A stretch of DNA of 64,000 nt, taken from the NCBI RefSeq assembly GCF_002879615.1, contig NZ_PNRF01000020.1, forward strand, positions 1 through 64,000, in the 5' to 3' direction. Below are positions 26,419 to 36,099 of the stretch, piece after piece; within the stretch, counting starts at the first letter, position 1, and the number at the start of each line of letters is the position of its first letter. This DNA comes from Billgrantia endophytica (lineage in GTDB: Bacteria; Pseudomonadota; Gammaproteobacteria; Pseudomonadales; Halomonadaceae). Below the pieces are notes generated by a model, which was given only the letters and a program-made list of their open reading frames with translations, made no database searches and was not told where the DNA came from. The translations under genes were made by a program, and so were the position numbers.

Positions 26419-27453
26419 TCAAGCAGTTTTTTCCAGCACTCGGAATAGATCGCGCGCGATGTAGCGCTTCAAGCAACGTCGGATCTCACGATCGCTTTTG
26501 CCTTCGGCACGCCGCTTCTCGAAGTAGGCTTGCGTTCGCGCATCGTGACGCTGGCGCTGTATCGCGACGACGTGTAGTGCGGCATTGAGTTGCCGATCGC
26601 CTCGGCGGTTCAGCCGATGGCGGGTAATGAGACCGGAAGATGCCGGCAGCGGCGCCACGCCGGCGAGCATGGCGAAGGCCGCCTCATTACGGAACCGACC
26701 GCGATGGGACCACGTCATTAGCAACTGCGCGGCTGTAATCGGACCGACACCAACGAGATCAAGTAGATCGGGCCGGCAGACTCTAACCCAGGCTTCGATT
26801 CGCTGCTTATAAGCGAACGCTTCGGCCCGCAGTTCAAGAATGCGTCGCGCCATCCTGCGCATGGTTTGCGCGATACTTTGAGTCACGTTATCGCCCGTGG
26901 GGCGCCACTGGGCACATAGCGTGACAAGCCGATGTGTTTTAAGTCCTCGAAGGCGGCGAGCCAACGGCTCAGGGCATGTGGCAGCGGCCGCATGCAGTTG
27001 TCGCTCGGTGTCGCCGGTCATTTGTACCGCCGAGCGGCGGGCGCTCATGAGCATCGCCAGCGCCTGGCGATCTCCAAGTCCTCGCGGCTCAGCTAGATTG
27101 TTGCGCCCTATGGCTTCACGGGCAGCCCGCAACGCATCGATCGTATCGTCTTTCTTACCCATGCGGCGCGCCGCGCGACGCGGGCTGTCGATTTCACGCA
27201 CGGTCTCATCACGAGCCATCAACCAGGCGGCGAGACCGCGACCCCATTGGCCACAACCCTCGATTACCCAGCATCGCGTCCCACTGTAGCGCTGGACTGT
27301 TGTCATAAGCGATTCGAAGCCATCGGGATCCGCCGACACGGTTAAATCGGTGAGCAGTCCCCCCGTCGAGGCGACGATGATCGCGGCCGTGTGCGTGTGT
27401 TTATGGGGATCGACACCGACCACCAGTTCAGTAGTCTGGGTTAATGCGACCAT
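26419..27453 (-). CDS. IS110-family transposase
   Basis: A 344-residue DEDD recombinase. The N-terminal RuvC-like domain carries the acidic residues in VVGVDPHKHTHT (Asp), WVIEGCGQWG (Glu) and KKDDTIDALRAA (Asp pair). The C-terminal transposase_20 domain has LLDLVGVGPITAAQLL and the serine-containing AGVAPLPASSG block. ATG 27453 follows CAGGAG; an in-frame upstream start at 27612 would reach into the element edge. The frame looks intact. Confidence 0.9.
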   Translation of the reverse strand: MVALTQTTELVVGVDPHKHTHTAAIIVASTGGLLTDLTVSADPDGFESLMTTVQRYSGTRCWVIEGCGQWGRGLAAWLMARDETVREIDSPRRAARRMGKKDDTIDALRAAREAIGRNNLAEPRGLGDRQALAMLMSARRSAVQMTGDTERQLHAAAATCPEPLARRLRGLKTHRLVTLCAQWRPTGDNVTQSIAQTMRRMARRILELRAEAFAYKQRIEAWVRVCRPDLLDLVGVGPITAAQLLMTWSHRGRFRNEAAFAMLAGVAPLPASSGLITRHRLNRRGDRQLNAALHVVAIQRQRHDARTQAYFEKRRAEGKSDREIRRCLKRYIARDLFRVLEKTA

Positions 27454-27612
27454 AACTCGGCTCCTGCAACAGTTTGGATTCAAGGTCGGCGATCGCGGGA
27501 CCAAGCTGCGGCATATCTGCGATGGGACACGCTGCACTCGCGTGCAGCGGTCAAGCTCCTGATCAAGCCAGCTCCACTTGGCGCGAGCCGGGACGAATAC
27601 GGGCATCGACAT
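27454..27612 (-). ncRNA. possible IS110 bridge-RNA region
   Basis: Non-coding segment between the IS110 transposase start and the element edge. In IS110-subgroup elements such as IS621 this 5' region is transcribed as a structured guide RNA that pairs with target and donor DNA. Placement is by family knowledge only; I have not folded it. Confidence 0.35.
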
Positions 27613-27719
27613 GTCCTCTCGAAGGCATCTCGCCAGTGGAGGTAAGAGTCAGACGTCCCGCATCCGCCCCAACTCAACACGACCGGATCGGCCGTACAAA
27701 AAGCATCACAGATGGAGCC

Positions 27720-28961
<1,242 letters not shown>

Positions 28962-29000
28962 CTCAAACCAACGGGTCTCCGAGAAAGCCGGTACGGTTCA

Positions 29001-29460
29001 ACAGTCATTCATCAAATCATTTTCATAGGACAAATTTTGTGAGTTATTTCATATTATCGCTAAAACTGTCTAGTTGATTCAACCTCTCTTGATTGTATAC
29101 CACCGCCCCAATCGACCCGAATTATTGAGCACCCCATATTAGGCTAAGCATATGAAACATGACAACTTTATCGCCCGTATCTTACTCCTATCATGAAACA
29201 AGGGTTATTTCACTCCAGAAGCTCTAAATTTTCGGCACCCTACCGAGAATTTTTTTCGTCGAAAGGAGGCTTGGCGTTAATGGTTGAGGGACTTCATTAA
29301 AGAAAGGGGGGCTGTAGTAGCTCATATACATCGTTACGACCATCCTCACTCTGCTACCAAACTAGCACTGTCGACGCTACGTCCAACTTCGGCAATAGCA
29401 TGACGACGTCCGAACCAAGAGGACTCAGTTATATTGAAATGGTTAGACAGGGGGCCGGAA
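29001..29460. other. intergenic region between IS3 and the AlpA/ParA module
   Basis: About 460 bases, AT-rich on the left, with GTCGAAAGGAGGCTTGG near 29260. No gene is supported. This is where an attachment site could lie if the relaxase and AlpA/ParA ends are joined, but no tRNA-like repeat is visible. Confidence 0.4.
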
Positions 29461-30201
29461 ATGCGCAAAGATAACCGTCACTACTATTCCAAAGTCTACT
29501 ATCGTCCCATTGAAGCAGCCATCCGCTGGAGTGGACTGGTTAGGTTCGAGTCACACATTCTCAATGTCGTAGGAAACAATACTATTCCTGCTTGTGGTGA
29601 GTTATCACAGTGGCCATTGCTACGATTGAATATCGAACGCATTCTGGATGCCTCACGTAATGGTGAACTACCATATGGGAAGTACGGTATCACATGCAAT
29701 GATCCATCATTGCTAGACGATCCAGACCTCACAATACGACATGTCGATCTTCGTCGCTGGATGCAACGCTATTACCCCAACCAAAAACCGTCCTTCCTCT
29801 TCGACGATCTCGAGCGGCAACTTCATCCGGCTATTACCTTGCAATCCGTTCAGGCATTACTGATTGAGCGTGACGTCTGGCGAGATAAGTTTAACCATGC
29901 CGATCGGCGACTGCAGAGCCTGAAGGACACGCATCAGGCGCTGACCCAGCAGCATGCCAGTCTACTGGGAAAAATCTCCCAGCCCAATGAAATGAGTCAC
30001 CGGGCAGAGGCCACCTACCTGCATATCATCGGCGGCCTCGTGCACCTCATGTTGAGCACGTCGCCATCGGGGATTCCGTACTCCAACTTCAAGACACAAG
30101 ACGCCATCATCAGTGCCTTGGTCGCCCATCATGGGAACCTACTGGGCATCTCTCAAAGTACACTGGAAAACAAGTTCGCGGAGGCAAAGCGGCGACTGTA
30201 A
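29461..30201 (+). CDS. hypothetical ICE-associated protein
   Basis: A 246-residue protein starting MRKDNRHYYSKVYYRPIEAA. A mid-protein coiled coil (about residues 145-185, RDVWRDKFNHADRRLQSLKD) links to a C-terminal block FKTQDAIISALVAHHG and STLENKFAEAKRRL. That block recurs, from memory, in small regulators carried by mobile elements and may bind DNA. The ATG follows AGGGGGCCGGAA. No function is known. It lies just before AlpA and ParA, at the control end of the element. Confidence 0.65.
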   Translation: MRKDNRHYYSKVYYRPIEAAIRWSGLVRFESHILNVVGNNTIPACGELSQWPLLRLNIERILDASRNGELPYGKYGITCNDPSLLDDPDLTIRHVDLRRWMQRYYPNQKPSFLFDDLERQLHPAITLQSVQALLIERDVWRDKFNHADRRLQSLKDTHQALTQQHASLLGKISQPNEMSHRAEATYLHIIGGLVHLMLSTSPSGIPYSNFKTQDAIISALVAHHGNLLGISQSTLENKFAEAKRRL

Positions 30202-30218
30202 TTGCATGGATTGGCAAG

Positions 30219-30253
30219 ACCCTATCCGGGGCTGCGAAAACCCCATTTAGGGT
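30219..30253 (+). promoter_or_regulatory. imperfect inverted repeat before alpA
   Basis: ACCCTATCCGGGG (30219-30231) and CCCCATTTAGGGT (30241-30253) pair in 10 of 13 positions around a 9-base loop. It lies 17 bases after the preceding stop and 75 before the AlpA start. It may be a terminator-like hairpin or an operator. Confidence 0.4.
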
Positions 30254-30327
30254 GTCCATTACCGCCAGGCCATATTTAATTGGAGTCACATCTGAATAAC
30301 GCCAATGAGCGTTCAGGAGTGACCATC

Positions 30328-30549
30328 ATGTTTGATCAAAGTGCAACACATCCCCCAGTGCCCATTGAGCGCCGTATCCTGCGCCGCACCGAAGTCGAAG
30401 CCAAGACCGGCTTCAAGCGCGCCCATATCTACGCCTTGATGAAGGAGGGCAAGTTTCCTCAAGCCATGCGCCTGGGGGTACGCGCCGTCGGCTGGGATTC
30501 CGTGGAGATCGACCAGTGGATCGCCGATCGTCTCAAGGAGCGCGGTTGA
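30328..30549 (+). CDS. AlpA-family transcriptional regulator
   Basis: A 73-residue winged helix-turn-helix protein with the AlpA motif: ILRRTEVEAKTGFKRAHIYA (recognition helix) followed by EGKFPQAMRLGVRAVGWDSV and the helix EIDQWIADRLKERG. ATG 30328 is preceded by AGGAG. AlpA proteins control excision or early expression in many islands. It sits directly before parA, as in PFGI-1-type elements, and may act on nearby palindromes. Confidence 0.88.
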   Translation: MFDQSATHPPVPIERRILRRTEVEAKTGFKRAHIYALMKEGKFPQAMRLGVRAVGWDSVEIDQWIADRLKERG

Positions 30550-30589
30550 TACCGCCCGTTCAGGTGCTCACCCGATACGGAGCGACGTC

Positions 30590-31450
30590 ATGCAGGTGAT
30601 TTCGATCATTTCCACCAAGGGCGGCGTCGGCAAGACCACGACGACCGCCAACCTCGGCGGCTTCATGGCCGACGCGGGCCTTCGCGTGCTGCTGCTGGAT
30701 CTGGATATCCAGCCCACACTGTCGAGCTACTTCGCATTGAACAGCCGTGCGCCCAACGGCATCTACGAACTGCTGACCTTCAACGAGGGAAACATCGCGC
30801 GTCTGGCGTCACGCACCGTCATCGAGGGGCTGGACGTGGTGCTCTCAAACGACACCAGTGGCCTGAACACCCTGTTGCTGCACGCTCCGGACGGACGACT
30901 GCGATTGCGCAATCTGCTACCGGTGTTCCAGCCCCACTATGACCTGCTGCTGATCGACACCCAAGGCGCACGCAGCGTGCTGTTGGAGATGGCAGTGCTG
31001 GTGTCGGACCTGGCGCTCTCTCCGGTCACGCCCGAGATACTGGCGGCGCGGGAACTGCGGCGTGGCACGCTGCAACTCATCGAGGAGATCGCCCCCTACC
31101 GCCACCTCGGCATCCCACCTCCACCGCTGCATCTGCTCCTCAACCGGGTGCCTTCGGTGTCAGCGAATGCGCGGCTGATCCAGCAGACACTGCGCCAGAT
31201 CTTCCACGATCGCGCCGATGTCCGGGTCCTGCGTACCGAGGTGCCGGCGATCGAAGCATTCCCCCGCGCCGCGACACAGGGCCTGCCGGTCCATCGCGTC
31301 GAGCATCGGCGCCCCTCGGGCCGGGTGGCGCCGGCCGCGCTGGAGATCGTCCGCGCCCTGGCGAGCGAGCTGTTCCCGCCATGGCGGGAGACATTCGCCC
31401 AAGTCTCCGGAAAACCCGATGGGAGGGTGCCCCATGCCCAACACCCGTAA
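30590..31450 (+). CDS. parA: ParA/Soj-family partition ATPase
   Basis: A 286-residue ParA with the deviant Walker A KGGVGKTT (residues 10-17), the LLLDLDIQPTLSSYF block and Walker B-like DLLLIDTQGA. In ICEclc/PFGI-1-type elements ParA helps maintain the excised circular form. The C-terminus RPSGRVAPAALEIVRAL is family-like. It overlaps the following small gene by 17 bases and is the first gene of a parA-hicA-like-parB operon. Confidence 0.9.
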   Translation: MQVISIISTKGGVGKTTTTANLGGFMADAGLRVLLLDLDIQPTLSSYFALNSRAPNGIYELLTFNEGNIARLASRTVIEGLDVVLSNDTSGLNTLLLHAPDGRLRLRNLLPVFQPHYDLLLIDTQGARSVLLEMAVLVSDLALSPVTPEILAARELRRGTLQLIEEIAPYRHLGIPPPPLHLLLNRVPSVSANARLIQQTLRQIFHDRADVRVLRTEVPAIEAFPRAATQGLPVHRVEHRRPSGRVAPAALEIVRALASELFPPWRETFAQVSGKPDGRVPHAQHP

Positions 31451-31697
31451 TCTGGCCCGGGGCCACAAGCGGCTGCAACCGCTGATCGACTTTGCCCAGA
31501 GCGAGGGCTGGCAGGTGATGCGCACCTCGGGCGGACATCTGAAATTCGTCAAGCCGGGGCTGCCGGCCATCTACACCAGCTCGACCGCCAGCGACCACCG
31601 AACCATACGCAACGCCCGTGCCCAACTACGCCGAGCGCAGCGACAGGCCGACGAGCCGCAGGCGTCACCAACGGAGGGAGGGCCATCGCATGGCTGA
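31434..31697 (+). CDS. HicA/YcfA-like small protein
   Basis: An 87-residue protein with the HicA (dsRBD-like) pattern: an N-terminal helix LQPLIDFAQSEGWQVMR, then TSGGHLKFVKPG holding the catalytic-type His, then SDHRTIRNARAQLRRAQ. No HicB-like partner follows; parB overlaps its end. In related ICEs a small gene also lies between parA and parB, so an RNA-binding or regulatory role may be more likely than a free toxin. GGGAGGG precedes the ATG at 31434. Confidence 0.72.
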   Translation: MPNTRNLARGHKRLQPLIDFAQSEGWQVMRTSGGHLKFVKPGLPAIYTSSTASDHRTIRNARAQLRRAQRQADEPQASPTEGGPSHG

Positions 31698-33453
31698 GAG
31701 CTCCCCCCAAGACATGACTGCCAAGCTGCTGGTCGATGGCTTTCAGCGCGATGAGACGACAGCGACAACACTCAGCGACCCGCTCGCGGATACGCCGATG
31801 GTGGTGACACTGGACCAGCTTCATCCCTACGAGCACGATCCACGCATCACCCGCAATCCACGCTACGACGAAATCAGGGCCTCGATCCGCGAACGCGGCC
31901 TGGACGCCCCACCCGCGATCACCCGCCGTCCCGGCCAGGACGTCTACATCATCCGCAACGGCGGCAACACACGGCTCGCCATCCTCAAGGAGTTGTGGAC
32001 GGAAACCAAGGACGCGCGCTTCTTCCGCATCCCCTGCCTGTTCCGGCCCTGGTCAGAACGCGGCGAGATCATTGCGCTGACCGGCCATCTGGCCGAGAAC
32101 GAGCTACATGGCGGCCTGTCTTTTATCGAGCGAGCCCTCGCCGTCGAGAAAGTCCGCGAACTCTATGAGCAGGAAGACGGTAAGTCGCTGTCGCAGTCCG
32201 AACTGGCCCGGCGTCTGAAGGTGGACGGCTACCCCGTGCCCCAACCTCACATCAGCCGCATGCAGGACGCCGTGCGCTACCTGTTACCGGCCATTCCGAG
32301 CGTGCTGTATGGCGGCTTGGGACGGCACCAGGTCGAGCAACTGACCGCCCTGCGGCGCGCCGGCGAACGCACGTGGTCCGCCCGCGTCGCGGCCAACCGG
32401 CTGGAGGTCGATTTTCCCACGCTGTTTCAGGACGTGCTGGCGACGTTCGACGGCGATCCCGATAGCTTCTCCGTCACGCGGGTCCAGGATGAGTTGATCG
32501 GCCAGATGGTCGACCTGCTGGGAACGGGTTACGACGTGCTCGCCCTGGAGATCGACGATTCCGACCAACGCTGGCGTCTGCTGAGCACGGAACCCACCGA
32601 TGCCGGGCAAAGCACGCCCGCATGTCCTGCTATCCCGTCCTCGCTCTCACCATCAGCCGCATCGGAGGATAGCGATGCGGCAACGTCAGCGTCCCCGCCC
32701 TCCGATACGTCGCCTCAGTGCCAGGCTCAGTCCAAACTCGCCCGGTCACCCAGTGCGCAGGCTAAGCCAGTACCACCGTCGCCGTCCCTCGAGGACAATC
32801 CAGGCGCGAGCGATCAATCGGAACACGAGAACGATCAGGACGATCAAGACGAGCGCAGCGCACTGCTTCAGGAGCATATCGTCTCACCCGTGCCTACCAC
32901 CGAGCGTCTGCAATCGATTCAGCGCCTGGTGGCCGAGCATACCGGCGACACGCCGCCCGATTTCGAGGGCAATGTCCTGCAAGCCATCCCTGTGCAGGCG
33001 GGGGGCCTCTACCCGATCTCCGATGTCTGGTACATCGATCCCAGTCTGGGTACGCCTGAGCGGCTACGTATCCACATCGCGCAGTTCGCCAGCGAGATCG
33101 CCGCCGAGGCCGAGCTGGCGACACATATCGAGGCGATCGACGATGGCATCGGCTTTCGTTGCTATACGGACGATGATGGCGTTCAGATGCCACCGCGCCG
33201 CGTGCTGTTGGCCCTGCTCCACGCCTTGACGTTGAGCTATCCCGCCTCAGCTTCGGCGCCACTCCCTAGCACCTCGGCGTTGGCCGCTGACTTGGCCGCC
33301 CTACTGCAAGGCACGCTGGCGACAGATCCGGCCCTGCCCCGGCTCAGCGACGACGGCCTGGTCAAGCTCTTCCGTTTGATTCGATTGGCCCGTTACCTGC
33401 TCGATATCGAAGCGGGCATGGCGGATGGCGGCGACGCCATGCCGGGCACATGA
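31690..33453 (+). CDS. parB: ParB-family protein, PFGI-1 class (TIGR03764)
   Basis: A 587-residue ParB. The N-terminal CTP/ParB domain includes VVTLDQLHPYEHDPRITRNP and YIIRNGGNTRLAIL (the box that in ParB contacts nucleotide), then LTGHLAENELHGGLSFIERA. A helix-turn-helix DNA-binding region (SQSELARRLKVDGYPVPQPH) follows at about residues 168-195. A low-complexity Ser/Pro/Asp linker (about 305-400) separates a C-terminal domain specific to the ICE class. ATG 31690 follows GGAGGGAGG. Partner of ParA for element partitioning. Confidence 0.88.
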   Translation: MAESSPQDMTAKLLVDGFQRDETTATTLSDPLADTPMVVTLDQLHPYEHDPRITRNPRYDEIRASIRERGLDAPPAITRRPGQDVYIIRNGGNTRLAILKELWTETKDARFFRIPCLFRPWSERGEIIALTGHLAENELHGGLSFIERALAVEKVRELYEQEDGKSLSQSELARRLKVDGYPVPQPHISRMQDAVRYLLPAIPSVLYGGLGRHQVEQLTALRRAGERTWSARVAANRLEVDFPTLFQDVLATFDGDPDSFSVTRVQDELIGQMVDLLGTGYDVLALEIDDSDQRWRLLSTEPTDAGQSTPACPAIPSSLSPSAASEDSDAATSASPPSDTSPQCQAQSKLARSPSAQAKPVPPSPSLEDNPGASDQSEHENDQDDQDERSALLQEHIVSPVPTTERLQSIQRLVAEHTGDTPPDFEGNVLQAIPVQAGGLYPISDVWYIDPSLGTPERLRIHIAQFASEIAAEAELATHIEAIDDGIGFRCYTDDDGVQMPPRRVLLALLHALTLSYPASASAPLPSTSALAADLAALLQGTLATDPALPRLSDDGLVKLFRLIRLARYLLDIEAGMADGGDAMPGT

Positions 33454-33466
33454 GGCGGAACACGTC

Positions 33467-34027
33467 ATGTCTGGCCCCCATCCGCTCAATCAGGCCGTGA
33501 TCGCCCAGGCACTGCACGACCTGCGCAACGGCCAGTTGCGTCGCTGCAAGGCAATAGGATTCGATGACGAAGACCTGGAGGCGCTCAAGCACCCGGCGCT
33601 GATCAGCGTGCTGGTCAACGCCAGGGTGTCGTGGTGCTCAGTGACGGTCAACCGCGAGGTGCTACAGCGCCTGCTACGCCAAGTGGACAATGCCACCCAA
33701 GAGATCGAAGAGATCGATCGCCTGCTGCGCCTGGGCGCCAGCACGGAGATGATCAGTCGTTTTTATGGGTTATCGCACCAGGAGATCGCGTTGCGTCGCA
33801 GTGTGCTCGGCTTGCCCAAGCGCAAGGGCCGCCACCCCGTGCTTACCGAAGAGCAGGACGCGGAGCTGTGGCGGCAATGGTCGGCCATCGTCAAGCAACG
33901 CGACGTCGCCCACGATGACGACATGACGATGCTCGCCGTTACGGCAGAGCTGGCCGAGCGCATGGACCTGCCGATCTCGGTGATCTGGGGCGCTATCCAC
34001 GGATGGATCGATGCAGGGCTAGTCTGA
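33467..34027 (+). CDS. DUF2857 family ICE protein
   Basis: A 186-residue protein. The segment IDRLLRLGASTEMISRFYGL with HQEIALRRSVLGLPKRKGR looks like a helix-turn-helix DNA-binding unit, followed by LTEEQDAELWRQW. This is the DUF2857 gene normally found between parB and the STY4528-type gene. Role unknown, probably transcriptional or replication control. It starts 14 bases after parB. Confidence 0.85.
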   Translation: MSGPHPLNQAVIAQALHDLRNGQLRRCKAIGFDDEDLEALKHPALISVLVNARVSWCSVTVNREVLQRLLRQVDNATQEIEEIDRLLRLGASTEMISRFYGLSHQEIALRRSVLGLPKRKGRHPVLTEEQDAELWRQWSAIVKQRDVAHDDDMTMLAVTAELAERMDLPISVIWGAIHGWIDAGLV

Positions 34028-34029
34028 CC

Positions 34030-35184
34030 ATGAGCGCGCCCTCCTTCACCGAGCCGGTATCGCTGAACACGCTGTTCGACCAGGCCCAGCAACGGCTGTC
34101 GCCGCCAGAAGTTACGCAGCGCGATGGTATCCTCTTCAGCGGCAACCGCCATGACAGTGTGCCACGCACGCTGCTGCTTGACCCACGGCTGACGCCGCTG
34201 GAACGCAACGCCTGGCAAGTGTGCTGGCTGCTGCTCAACGACGACGGCATCACCACCTTCCCCACCTACGAGCAACTCAGTCCCTACCTGGCGTCGAAGC
34301 CCTGCGCGGGCAGGGCTTCGCACGAAACCGTGGCGCGAGCGCTGATCCTGCTGCGGCTGACGCGCTGGATCAGCTTGGTGCGTCGTCGGCGTGACCCAAC
34401 GAGCGGCCGGATACAGGGCAACCTGTACGTACTGCACGACGAACCACTGACACCCTTTGAAGCGATGCAGCTCGACCCGGACTACCTGGGCCTGGTCAGC
34501 CAGGCACTGGCTCACGCCAGCAAGGCCGTGCAGCGGGTCGGTGTGCATACGCTCAAGGAGATGGCCGACGATCCAATGTTGAGCGGCCGGCTACTGCCCA
34601 CCCGGCTGCAGGTGCTGTCGCAGCGACTGGCGGCCCAGGATTGGGCGGGCACCGCCGGTTATCCACAGGATGAAGCGGGTCACGAATCCGAAGACGGCCA
34701 GGACGACCTTCTTCGAAATTTACCGCCGCCCTCTTCGGCATCCGAAGCAGGAGGAAAACCCAGCAAAACCGGCGTTCTTCGGTATCCGAAGACGGACCGT
34801 ACCGTACGTAGTAATAGAAAAGACGTACGTACGGTACCGCGCGCGCAAAGCGACCTGCGCTTGCCCGCGCGCTTCAAGGCGCTGAAGGCAGAACAGCAAT
34901 CGGGCGCTCTGGCAGCATTGCAATCGGTGGAACCGGCAATGCACCAGGCGATTCTCGACGAGTGGGAGGCCCGCTGCCGGGCCAGCACGGTACGCAACCC
35001 GGCTGGCTATCTGTTCGGGCTTATCCAGAAGGCCATGCGCGGCGAGTTCCACCCCTGGGCGGGACAGCAAACACCAGGGGCCGGCCCGACACCAGAGCCA
35101 CGACCACCCCCGCAACCACCTGTCGACCCCGCGGTGGCTCAGGAACATATCGCCCGATTGCGCTCGTCCCTGGGACTGCCCTGA
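34030..35184 (+). CDS. STY4528-family island replication protein
   Basis: A 384-residue DNA-binding protein. The N-terminal half has a replication-initiator-like winged helix (LTPLERNAWQVCWLLLNDDG to RASHETVARALILLRLTRWI). The C-terminal part (about residues 275-335, with NPAGYLFGLIQKAMRGEFHPW) is the common end of this family. A basic, Ser-rich linker (about residues 220-280) is encoded by DNA with three palindromes (listed separately). It starts two bases after the DUF2857 stop. It probably takes part in replication of the excised element. Confidence 0.82.
   Translation: MSAPSFTEPVSLNTLFDQAQQRLSPPEVTQRDGILFSGNRHDSVPRTLLLDPRLTPLERNAWQVCWLLLNDDGITTFPTYEQLSPYLASKPCAGRASHETVARALILLRLTRWISLVRRRRDPTSGRIQGNLYVLHDEPLTPFEAMQLDPDYLGLVSQALAHASKAVQRVGVHTLKEMADDPMLSGRLLPTRLQVLSQRLAAQDWAGTAGYPQDEAGHESEDGQDDLLRNLPPPSSASEAGGKPSKTGVLRYPKTDRTVRSNRKDVRTVPRAQSDLRLPARFKALKAEQQSGALAALQSVEPAMHQAILDEWEARCRASTVRNPAGYLFGLIQKAMRGEFHPWAGQQTPGAGPTPEPRPPPQPPVDPAVAQEHIARLRSSLGLP
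34733..34837 (+). repeat. palindrome cluster inside the replication gene
   Basis: Two 15-bp palindromes, CTTCGGCATCCGAAG (34733-34747) and CTTCGGTATCCGAAG (34777-34791), are 29 bases apart. They are followed by a perfect 12-bp inverted repeat GTACCGTACGTA (34799-34810) / TACGTACGGTAC (34826-34837) with a 15-base loop GTAATAGAAAAGACG. A related half-site TCCGAAGAC lies upstream at 34688-34696. The density suggests a cis-acting site, such as a replication or transfer origin, embedded in the coding linker. Confidence 0.55.
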
Positions 35185-35205
35185 ACAACCAAGCAGAAAT
35201 GGCGA

Positions 35206-35224
35206 GCTATACCCGTGGTATAGC
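35206..35224 (+). promoter_or_regulatory. palindrome copy 1 (CTATACC-CGT-GGTATAG)
   Basis: Perfect 8-bp arms GCTATACC / GGTATAGC around CGT, 66 bases before the HigB-like toxin start. The 3' flank CGGAACAGGCAGCCTTCCGG resembles that of copy 2. Probable operator or promoter element. Confidence 0.6.
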
Positions 35225-35290
35225 GGAACAGGCAGCCTTCCGGGTTATCGTTCTCACTAGACAAGGGTGCCACTAAGTGGCATATTTCAT

Positions 35291-35677
35291 ATGGATCGAG
35301 TGTTCAAGACACGCTACTTTCAGCGCTGGATGCGCAAGACGGAGCTGACCGACCACGCGCTCTGCGCTGCCGTCAGCGAAATGCGCCAGGGCCTGATCGA
35401 TGCCGATCTGGGTGGTGGCGTTGTCAAGAAGCGCGTCGGCCTGGCCGGTCGCGGCAAACGTGGCGGCGTGCGAACCCTCGTCGCCACCAACCAGCACGAC
35501 CGCTGGTTCTTCGTCTTCGGCTTTGCGAAGAATCACCGTGCCAATATCACGGCGTCCGAGCGAGAAGCGTTGCAGTCCATCGCCGCCGAGTTGCTGATGC
35601 GCACATCCCGTCAGCTTGATGAGGCCGTGCAGGACGGATCGTTACAGGAGATTTGTCATGAACACCAATGCCAATAG
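35291..35677 (+). CDS. RelE/HigB-type toxin
   Basis: A 128-residue toxin of the RelE-like PF06296 family: MDRVFKTRYFQRWMRK, ALCAAVSEMRQGLIDADLGG, VVKKRVGLAGRGKRGGVRTL and the core DRWFFVFGFAKNHRANI. Predicted ribosome-dependent mRNA interferase. ATG 35291 fits the family start better than an in-frame alternative at 35267. The toxin precedes the antitoxin, as in higBA, and overlaps it by 20 bases. Confidence 0.85.
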   Translation: MDRVFKTRYFQRWMRKTELTDHALCAAVSEMRQGLIDADLGGGVVKKRVGLAGRGKRGGVRTLVATNQHDRWFFVFGFAKNHRANITASEREALQSIAAELLMRTSRQLDEAVQDGSLQEICHEHQCQ

Positions 35678-35975
35678 CCCTATTCTCGATGCCGTGCATA
35701 AAACCGCCCAGGATCTGCACCGCCTGGGATTCATCGACAAGCGCAAGATGGCGCGATTTGACGCCCTGTGCATCGAGCCAGTGCCGGCTTACGACAGCGA
35801 GAAGATTCGTGCCCTGCGCGAAGAGCTCAAACTCAGCCAGGCAGTACTGGCCGCAGTGCTCAACACCAGCGTATCCACGGTCAGGAAGTGGGAGCAAGGC
35901 GACAAGCACCCCAGCGGGCCATCGCTGAAGCTATTGAACCTGCTTGACCGCAAAGGCCTGGAGGCTGTTCTGTAG
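35658..35975 (+). CDS. HigA/XRE-type antitoxin
   Basis: A 105-residue helix-turn-helix protein. The XRE domain spans about residues 50-95 (IRALREELKLSQAVLAAVLN, then VSTVRKWEQGDKHPSGPSL). It is preceded by a toxin-binding N-terminal segment. CAGGAG precedes ATG 35658. Expected to neutralise the upstream toxin and repress the operon, possibly at the 35206 palindrome. Confidence 0.85.
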   Translation: MNTNANSPILDAVHKTAQDLHRLGFIDKRKMARFDALCIEPVPAYDSEKIRALREELKLSQAVLAAVLNTSVSTVRKWEQGDKHPSGPSLKLLNLLDRKGLEAVL

Positions 35976-36020
35976 ATTGGATGCACGCTAGCGAATGGCA
36001 TGGCAATAGTCGTCTAGTAG

Positions 36021-36039
36021 CGGCCAAAAGCGGTCATTT
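36021..36039 (+). repeat. dispersed motif CGGCCAAAAGCGGTCATTT
   Basis: Variant of a 20-bp motif that occurs three more times at 58605, 60239 and 61368. It lies 61 bases downstream of the STAND gene's stop codon (minus strand), as the other copies lie downstream of their genes. Confidence 0.5.
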
Positions 36040-36099
36040 CGCAAATTCATTTAACGCTCCGCTGCAGCCGGCTCCACAGGCAACTGTGTGGTGGCGTGG

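Larger units (their letters stand above)
26397..27620 (-). mobile_element. IS110-family element nested in the IS3 left end
   Basis: This segment lies between the IS3 left inverted repeat and the IS3 orfA. GAGAGGAC at 26397-26404 and its complement GTCCTCTC at 27613-27620 form an 8-bp inverted pair that may mark the (sub)termini. The length of about 1.2 kb fits the family. The 167 bases upstream of the transposase start (27454-27620) are the expected location of the guide (bridge) RNA in the IS110 subgroup. Exact ends are uncertain because IS110 elements lack standard repeats. Confidence 0.65.
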
